DNA from: an uncultured Prevotellaceae bacterium
Lineage (GTDB): Bacteria > Bacteroidota > Bacteroidia > Bacteroidales > Bacteroidaceae
Assembly (NCBI GenBank): GCA_946407895.1
Contig: CAMJQA010000005.1
Location: 1-64,000 of the forward strand
Direction of reading: 5' to 3'
DNA length: 64,000 bases
The position numbers and the translations under genes are program-made. Below are positions 57,640-64,000 of the stretch, piece after piece; the first letter of the stretch is position 1; each line of letters begins with the position of its first letter. The notes below the pieces were generated by a model. The model was not told where the DNA came from. It saw only the letters and a list, made by a program, of their open reading frames with translations, and made no database searches.

Positions 57640-59703
57640 ATGCATTGCAGACATTATTTAATTGCGGCCTGTATGGCCGTCTCTACCCTTTCATGGGCTG
57701 ATGATGTAGAACTTTACGATGTGATGCCCGATACGTGGGTGTGTATGGACGACTTGGGCCGGAATGTGGCAAGCAGCGACCGTGGAATCACTCGCTTCAA
57801 GAAGGATGAAGCTTGCCAGGTGGGCATATTCTACTACTTATGGCATGGTCAGCACGGTGCCGAGACGAAGGACATCACCCGCCTCTTGCAGGCTGACCCG
57901 GATAATCCCAAATGGGGCGGCCAGGGTGCATTCCACTGGGGCAGCAAGCCGGCTCTGGGATACTATAAGGGCGGCACGGCCTATATCGTAGCCCGCCACA
58001 TGCAGATGCTTATGGATGCGGGCATCGACTTCTACTTCTTCGATGTGACGAATGCCTTTACCTATGACGACCAGGTTCGGGTGGTCATGAGGGAGATTGA
58101 CCGCCGCGAGAAGCTGGGACTGAAGACCCCCAAGTTAGTCTTCACCTGCCATTCCAGCAGTGCAAGCACCGTCACCAGGCTCTACAATACCTGGTACGCC
58201 AATCCCGCTTACGACAAATACTGGTTCATGTGGGAGAAGAAGCCGCTGATTCTGGTGGAGAATGGCACAGAGGCCAGCCTGGCTGACAACATCAGGCAGC
58301 GCTTTACTTTCAGATACTGCTGGGCTTGGGATACGGGAGAGAAGAAATGGCCCTGGCTGGCCAATTATCCGCAAGAGGCTTGTGTGAAGACCTCGGGAGG
58401 CCAGAAGGTGCAGGAACAGATTTCCGTAAGTGCCGCTCAGCATCCATACTCCAAGATGGGTAAGAGCTACACCTTTGCCGACGGGCGCGGGCAGCGCAAG
58501 TTCGATAAATATGGATTATGCCGGGAAACCCCACGCGGCCTCTACCTTCAGGAACAGTTCAACCGCGCCATTCAAGTGCATCCCCAAGTGCTGATGATCA
58601 CACAGTGGAATGAGTGGATGGCCCAGCGTTTCGTCATCGAGGACTCGGGCCAGTACGGTCTTGTGCGTCCGGGCGCTACGGCCAAGGTTGGCGAAACATA
58701 CTTCGTGGATGTCTATAACCAGGAGTTTAGCCGCGATATAGAACCCTCGGCCGACTCCCTCATCCGCGACAACTACTACCTGCTCATGACCTCCAACATC
58801 CGCAAGTATCGTGGCGTAACGCGTATTCCCGTGCCGGTTGTCAGCAAGTCCATCGATTTGCAGGGCGATTTCTCGCAGTGGGAAGACATTACGCCAGAGT
58901 TCCGCGATGAGCCGGGCGATACATACTACACCTCCGCCACGGCTCAAAACGCTGAGACCAGGCGCCGCAAGGCTGTGGATATTACCAAAGCCAAGGTTAC
59001 GAAGGACGAGGAATACCTCTATTTCTATGTTGAGGCTGCGGCCGATATTCCTCAGCTGGGCACTTCATCGAATACCGTTCGCTGGATGACGCTCCTGCTC
59101 AACTCAGACCTTGCTTACCTTTCTAACGGTTGGTATGGCTACGATTATATGGTATCTAACGAAGGCGGTGTGCTGAAACTCTATGCCTACGACCTGGATG
59201 CGTGCGAGTGGAAGGTGGTTCAGGACGAGGTGCCCTACACCTTGCAGGGAAAGCAGATGATGCTGCGGCTAAAACGTGCAGACGTAGCTTTGCTGGAGGA
59301 GGCAGATTTTGACTTCAAGTGGATAGATAATATAGCCAAGACAACCACGGATATCCTGGATTTCCTCTCAAACGGCGAGTGTGCTCCAGACTTCCGTTTC
59401 AACTATCGCTACAAGGGCAGCCAGCTTGAATCCAGCCCTGTGTCGCTCGGAGCCCTGCCAAAGTCCGGGCCAGACTTCAGCGTGGAATTCTGTGCGACCG
59501 GGGCTGCCTTCAGTTTCAGCCTGCCGCATGAGGGGGAGGTTCGCCTTGATTTCTTCGATGTGATGGGGCGCGGCTTGGATAGCCAGAGTCGTCGGTTGTC
59601 AGCCGGGCACCACCAGTTGCAGGCCTCTCTGCCCCGCGGCGCTTGCATCGTGCGCTATAATCTGGCCGGCCGGCTTGGCGCGCGCAAGATATTTGTGGAA
59701 TAG
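57640..59703 (+). CDS. GH99/GH71-like secreted glycosidase with C-terminal accessory region
   Basis: Signal peptide; CQVGIFYYLWHGQHG..., MLMDAGIDFYFFDVTNAFTY; likely start MHCRHY at 57640. Confidence 0.6.
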   Translation: MHCRHYLIAACMAVSTLSWADDVELYDVMPDTWVCMDDLGRNVASSDRGITRFKKDEACQVGIFYYLWHGQHGAETKDITRLLQADPDNPKWGGQGAFHWGSKPALGYYKGGTAYIVARHMQMLMDAGIDFYFFDVTNAFTYDDQVRVVMREIDRREKLGLKTPKLVFTCHSSSASTVTRLYNTWYANPAYDKYWFMWEKKPLILVENGTEASLADNIRQRFTFRYCWAWDTGEKKWPWLANYPQEACVKTSGGQKVQEQISVSAAQHPYSKMGKSYTFADGRGQRKFDKYGLCRETPRGLYLQEQFNRAIQVHPQVLMITQWNEWMAQRFVIEDSGQYGLVRPGATAKVGETYFVDVYNQEFSRDIEPSADSLIRDNYYLLMTSNIRKYRGVTRIPVPVVSKSIDLQGDFSQWEDITPEFRDEPGDTYYTSATAQNAETRRRKAVDITKAKVTKDEEYLYFYVEAAADIPQLGTSSNTVRWMTLLLNSDLAYLSNGWYGYDYMVSNEGGVLKLYAYDLDACEWKVVQDEVPYTLQGKQMMLRLKRADVALLEEADFDFKWIDNIAKTTTDILDFLSNGECAPDFRFNYRYKGSQLESSPVSLGALPKSGPDFSVEFCATGAAFSFSLPHEGEVRLDFFDVMGRGLDSQSRRLSAGHHQLQASLPRGACIVRYNLAGRLGARKIFVE

Positions 59704-59716
59704 TTTTTCTTGCAAG

Positions 59717-59846
59717 ACCCGGGTTTAGCAAAATTTACACCTGGGTTTAGCAATATTTATACCCGGGTCTAGCAAAATCTATACCCGGGTCTTGCAAAAT
59801 TTACACCCGGGTTTAGCAAAATCTGAACCCGGGTGTAACAATAAAC
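59717..59846. repeat. Six tandem ~22-bp units with palindromic core ACCCGGGT (consensus ACCCGGGTYTAGCAAAATYTAY)
   Basis: Copies start at 59717, 59739, 59761, 59783, 59805 and 59827 (last partial). Confidence 0.96.
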
Positions 59847-59940
59847 TATGGCTTGAGGATTTGTAGGGGGCAAGGTGTTGCCCGCTCTACATAATGTAGC
59901 TGTCCGATCCAGCGTAGAGGCACTATTTGCCGTTAGAAGT

Positions 59941-62004
59941 CTACGGCATCGCTTTGAGGTCGGTGGGCAGCCAGACGGCCATACGCCCCTTCCCCCGATG
60001 TGCCCAGGCGTAGTAGGGGATGAGTGTAAGCTTCTCGTCCTTTGGCTGCAGGCGTCCGCTATTGTCGAATTGCAGGGTCTGTGCCTGTGTGGTCAGGGTC
60101 AGAATGTCTGTGTCGGCTATTGTTGTATGCCCCGTACTGAACTGTGGCTTTTGGTTCAACAGGATATTCAGTACATCGCAGGTGTTGTCGGCCCATTCAG
60201 CACAATATACCAGCGGCCCGCGCTCAATGGCAGCACGTCCGCGGTCTGCCTCAATCTCCTTGTTGGCACGCACCAGGCGGGCTTCCATGTCCAGGTGTAT
60301 CTCCACCTTGTCTCCCTTCTTCCACTTGCGGTCCACCACGAAGTAACCGTCCTTCAGGTCGCTTTCCACAGCCTCTCCGTTCACGCTTACCTTGTAGGCC
60401 AACTGCTTACCATCGGCATATTCATACAGGTCGCTGGGCACAACTTCGCCGCGCACCCATCCCGGAATGCGTATCTTCAGGGCAAACTGGCCGGATGCCT
60501 TCTTCATGGTCAGGGCTATATCGCCATCCCATGGATAGTTGGTGCTCTGCTCTACGGTCACCGCCTTGCCGTTTACTTTCATCGTAGCCTCGTTGCTGGC
60601 AAAGAGGTTCACGTACATGGCATTGCCCTTTACGGCATAGATATACTGGGGCAGCGAGGGTATGAAGCGGGCTACGTTCGATGGGCAGCAGGCACATCCG
60701 AACCAGGGCTGGCGCTCATAATTGCCATCGGAGGCCAGCGGGTTGGGGTAGAAGAAGCGGCCGCCGTCTATGGAGATGCCCGAGAGCACGCCATTGTACA
60801 GTGTGCGTTCCAGCGCATCGTAGTATTTGCTCTCTCCGTGCAGCAGGAAGAGGCGGTAGTTCAGATATACCTGGGCGATGGCGGCACACGTCTCGCAGTA
60901 GGCTGTCAGGTTGGGCAGTTCATAGTTGTCGCCAAAGCGTTCGCCGCTCGCCGTGGCCCCTACGCCGCCGGTCAGGTAGTATTTCTTTTTCACAATGTTC
61001 TGCCAGATGCGGTCGATGGCCTCTATGTACGTCTTGTCGCCGGTCAGGGCAGCTACGTCGGCCATACCGGCATACATATATCCGGCCCGCACGGCGTGGC
61101 CTACAGCCTCGTCCTGCTCGGTGACGGGCTTGTGGCACTGCGAGTATTCGAAGATGCAGTGCGAGTAGCCTTGGGCATCATGGAAGGTGCCGTATCCGTC
61201 CTGCCCCTGAGGCTTATACCAGCTGGGGTCTTTCTGTCCGCGCTGGTCCAGGAAGAATTTGGCCTGGTCCAGATACTTGCGGTTGCCTGTGGCGGTGTAT
61301 AGCTTGGCCAGTCCCATCTCGGCTATCTGATGTCCCGGCACCACACTCACTTGCCCCGCTGCATTGCCAATCTCGCGGCAGACGCAGTCGGCATATCGTA
61401 TGGCTATGTCCAGCAGGCTTCTCTTCCCTGTGGCATTATAGTGGGCTACGGCTGCCTCGCACAGGTGCCCCAGGTTGTACAGCTCGTGCGAGGCCTCCTC
61501 TACCTTCTCCCACCGCTTGCTGCCCGACCAGTGATGAGGCTTCTGGGGGTTCTGTGTGCGTGCCGTGTAGAGATATCCGTCGGGTTCCTGTGCCGAAGCG
61601 ATGATGGCTATCACACGGTCGCAGTATTTGCCTATGGGCTCTCCGTTGATGGTTGCATCGGGATGTGTCTGCATCAGATAGGCTGCGCCTTCCAGTGTCT
61701 TGTAGGGATCTGTGTCGTCGAAGGAGAAGCCCATCGTAACGGGGAATGTCTTCGACGGGTCCTTGATGTGCTCGGCAGCCTGCTCGAAGTTCTTGTATCG
61801 GTGCTCCGATTCGCATTTGCTGAAGGCCAGGGGTATCGTTACGTTCCTGCTGGCCTGCAGGCGCTGCCCCCAGAAGGTATTGGGCGTGACCTTAACGGCG
61901 GTGAAGGGAACAGGCGTGGTGGGGTAGCCCGATTTGTCGCTCTGGGCTTGTGTAGTGCTGGCAGCAGCAAAGGCCAGCATACAGATGAAGAGATGCTTTT
62001 TCAT
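59941..62004 (-). CDS. GH127/DUF1680-family beta-L-arabinofuranosidase-like protein
   Basis: FWGQRLQASRNVTIPLAFSKCES, WFGCACCPSNVARFIPSLPQYIYA, AYCETCAAIA. Confidence 0.88.
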   Translation of the reverse strand: MKKHLFICMLAFAAASTTQAQSDKSGYPTTPVPFTAVKVTPNTFWGQRLQASRNVTIPLAFSKCESEHRYKNFEQAAEHIKDPSKTFPVTMGFSFDDTDPYKTLEGAAYLMQTHPDATINGEPIGKYCDRVIAIIASAQEPDGYLYTARTQNPQKPHHWSGSKRWEKVEEASHELYNLGHLCEAAVAHYNATGKRSLLDIAIRYADCVCREIGNAAGQVSVVPGHQIAEMGLAKLYTATGNRKYLDQAKFFLDQRGQKDPSWYKPQGQDGYGTFHDAQGYSHCIFEYSQCHKPVTEQDEAVGHAVRAGYMYAGMADVAALTGDKTYIEAIDRIWQNIVKKKYYLTGGVGATASGERFGDNYELPNLTAYCETCAAIAQVYLNYRLFLLHGESKYYDALERTLYNGVLSGISIDGGRFFYPNPLASDGNYERQPWFGCACCPSNVARFIPSLPQYIYAVKGNAMYVNLFASNEATMKVNGKAVTVEQSTNYPWDGDIALTMKKASGQFALKIRIPGWVRGEVVPSDLYEYADGKQLAYKVSVNGEAVESDLKDGYFVVDRKWKKGDKVEIHLDMEARLVRANKEIEADRGRAAIERGPLVYCAEWADNTCDVLNILLNQKPQFSTGHTTIADTDILTLTTQAQTLQFDNSGRLQPKDEKLTLIPYYAWAHRGKGRMAVWLPTDLKAMP

Positions 62005-62126
62005 GAACTGGTGTATGTTGATTATGCGCTACAAAGATACGCAGATTTTGCCGAATCGCAAAATCTGGCGTATCCTATTTTTGTCTTTCGTCTTGATTTG
62101 GAAAGAATGGGGCTGGTAGCGCTGTG

Positions 62127-62900
62127 TTACTTGATGTTCTTGCGTATGCGGGTCAGGTAGGCATTCAGCGCTTCCTCGTCGCGGTCGTCAATAATCTGTA
62201 TGAGTTCTTTCAGCTCGGAGCGTATCTGTTCCACATGGCTTTTCGTACGCGGGTTGAACAGGATTTCGCGCAGCAGTGTGTCATCCTCCGAGAGCACGCC
62301 GCGGGCTATCTTCAGGTGGCGCTTGAAGGTGGTGCCAGGCGCATCCTGGTGCTTCATAACGGCCGAGAAGACAAATGTGCTCACGAACGGCACAGACAGG
62401 CTGTAGGCCATAGCCTCGTCGTGTTCCTCGAAGGTGTATTCGTGTACATTCAGCCCCAGCCGCCGATAGAGGTCCAGGAAGAATACACGGCCCAGGTAGT
62501 CGCCCTCGTTGATGACAATGGCATTCTCATTGCTGAGTGCGCCCAGGTTTGCAAAGGTGGGACCGAACATCGGATGGGTGCTTACGTAGTGCATGCCCGT
62601 GCTCTCATAGAATTCTTTGAATCCGGTCTTCACACTGCTGATGTCGCTGATAATGCAGTCCTGGTGCAGGTAGGGTATCACCTGCTTGAACACATCGATG
62701 GTGTATTTCAGCGTTACGGCATTGATGACCAGGTCGGGTCGGAACGTGCGTATCTCCTCCAGGTTGGTAAAGCGCTGTGTGTTGTACAGGAAACGCATCC
62801 GTTTCTGGTCTATCTCATATACGGCACATTCGTGCTCGAAACTCAATACGTCGGTAAAGAAGCTTCCCATCTTGCCGGCGCCAAGGATCAGTATTTTCAT
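62127..62900 (-). CDS. tyrA: Prephenate dehydrogenase
   Basis: MKILILGAGKMGSFFTDVLSFEHECAVYEID, YVSTHPMFGPTFANL; adjacent to DAHPS/CM. Confidence 0.82.
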   Translation of the reverse strand: MKILILGAGKMGSFFTDVLSFEHECAVYEIDQKRMRFLYNTQRFTNLEEIRTFRPDLVINAVTLKYTIDVFKQVIPYLHQDCIISDISSVKTGFKEFYESTGMHYVSTHPMFGPTFANLGALSNENAIVINEGDYLGRVFFLDLYRRLGLNVHEYTFEEHDEAMAYSLSVPFVSTFVFSAVMKHQDAPGTTFKRHLKIARGVLSEDDTLLREILFNPRTKSHVEQIRSELKELIQIIDDRDEEALNAYLTRIRKNIK

Positions 62901-62914
62901 ATCTTTTTTTGAGC

Positions 62915-63979
62915 CTATTTGTTTATAATCTCCATCTGTTGCCTTACACTCTCCTCGTGGATGGCCTCATATACGCGGCGAACAAAGGATGCACTCATAC
63001 CGCACATACTGCCCTGGGCACCTCGCTTGTCCAATATCTCAGAATAGCGGGCGGTCTGCACCACACCCATATTGTGCTCCTTCTTGTATATGGCTATCTC
63101 GCGGCTCACCCGCATACGCTTTGTCAACAGGTCCATCAAGTGGTCGTCCATATCGTCAATCTGCTTGCGCATGCTGGCCAGGGATTCCGTCATCTCCACA
63201 TTGTCGCGCACTATAAGGCGGTCCAGGATGAAGTCCAGCACGTCGGGAGTCACTTGCTGCTTGGCATCGCTCCATGCCTCGTCGGGGTTGCAGTGGCTTT
63301 CCACGATCAGACCGTCGAATCCCATATCCATAGCCTGCTGGCAGAGCGGGGCTATCAAATCGCGCCGTCCGCCGATGTGGCTGGGGTCGCATACGACCGG
63401 CAGGTTGGGTATGCGGCGGTGCAGCTCGATGGGTATGTGCCAGAGCGGTGTGTTGCGGTACAGCTTCTGGTCCACGCTGCTGAAGCCGCGGTGTATGGCG
63501 CCCAGCCGTCTTATGCCGGCAGCATGGATGCGCTGCAGGGCACCTATCCATAGTTCCAGGTCGGGGCTTACGGGATTCTTTACCAGTACGGGCACGTCCA
63601 CACCCTTCAGGCTGTCGGCCAGTTCCTGCACGGCGAAGGGATTGGCACTGGTGCGGGCACCTACCCACAGAATGTCTATGCCGTATTTCAGGGCCAGCTC
63701 CACATGGTGAGGCGTAGCCACCTCGGTAGCTGTGAGCATGCCCGTCTCCTGTTTCACTCGGGCCATCCAGGGCAGAGCCTTCTCGCCTTGCCCCTCGAAG
63801 CCTCCGGGCTTCGTGCGGGGTTTCCATACACCGCCGCGAAACATGTGGCAGCCTTTCTCGGCCAGCTGATGGGCAGTAGTCATTACTTGCTCCTCCGTCT
63901 CGGCCGAGCAGGGGCCGGCTATCACGAAGGGGCGTTTGTTGTCACTGGGAAAACATAGGGGTTGTAAGTCGAATTCCAT
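62915..63979 (-). CDS. Bifunctional 3-deoxy-7-phosphoheptulonate synthase / chorismate mutase type II
   Basis: FVIAGPCSAETEEQVMTTA, FRGGVWKPRTKPGGFEG, C-terminal chorismate mutase helices. Confidence 0.93.
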   Translation of the reverse strand: MEFDLQPLCFPSDNKRPFVIAGPCSAETEEQVMTTAHQLAEKGCHMFRGGVWKPRTKPGGFEGQGEKALPWMARVKQETGMLTATEVATPHHVELALKYGIDILWVGARTSANPFAVQELADSLKGVDVPVLVKNPVSPDLELWIGALQRIHAAGIRRLGAIHRGFSSVDQKLYRNTPLWHIPIELHRRIPNLPVVCDPSHIGGRRDLIAPLCQQAMDMGFDGLIVESHCNPDEAWSDAKQQVTPDVLDFILDRLIVRDNVEMTESLASMRKQIDDMDDHLMDLLTKRMRVSREIAIYKKEHNMGVVQTARYSEILDKRGAQGSMCGMSASFVRRVYEAIHEESVRQQMEIINK

Positions 63980-64000
63980 ATCGTTATTGTTATAGTATTT

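Noticed and set aside
59717-59846. 22-bp repeats as a CRISPR array
   Set aside because: Units are contiguous, with no variable spacers of 30-40 bp and no cas genes nearby. The same applies to 19834-19898.
59875-61302. 475-aa plus-strand ORF
   Set aside because: Antisense to the GH127 gene with its CACCPSN motif.

Overview
The window looks like chromosomal DNA from a Bacteroidales organism (Prevotella/Bacteroides-like), judged from protein character, gene order and repeated TTTG-N19/20-TAnnTTTG promoters. Housekeeping content: greA, udk, tRNA-Arg(CCT), korAB, lysA/lysC, ftsE-like, hisIE-F-A-H, ruvC, tyrA and DAHP synthase/chorismate mutase. Accessory content: an RND-type efflux operon, an orphan wza/wzc pair, many secreted glycan-active enzymes (GH29, three GH127/DUF1680, GH78, GH28-like, GH5, GH99-like) with no susC/susD in view, a BspA-like LRR protein, TerC and a two-component system. 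Most interesting items: (1) an AT-richer two-gene module at 18.3-19.6 kb, with a SLOG/DprA-like + Myb/SANT-like HTH + PD-(D/E)XK protein overlapping a 61-aa protein carrying the same HTH; (2) a tetraheme NapC/NrfH-type cytochrome fused to a SUMF1 domain, next to exported Gfo/Idh/MocA and sugar-isomerase-like proteins; (3) a WYL-family-like protein that seems to lack the WYL core and ends in a consensus beta-clamp motif (QLSLF); (4) three intergenic arrays with about 22-bp phasing; (5) a dispersed repeat that carries an intact promoter at three genes; (6) hairpin and inverted-repeat families shared between distant loci. All calls come from reading the sequence and ORF translations; no database or alignment was run.
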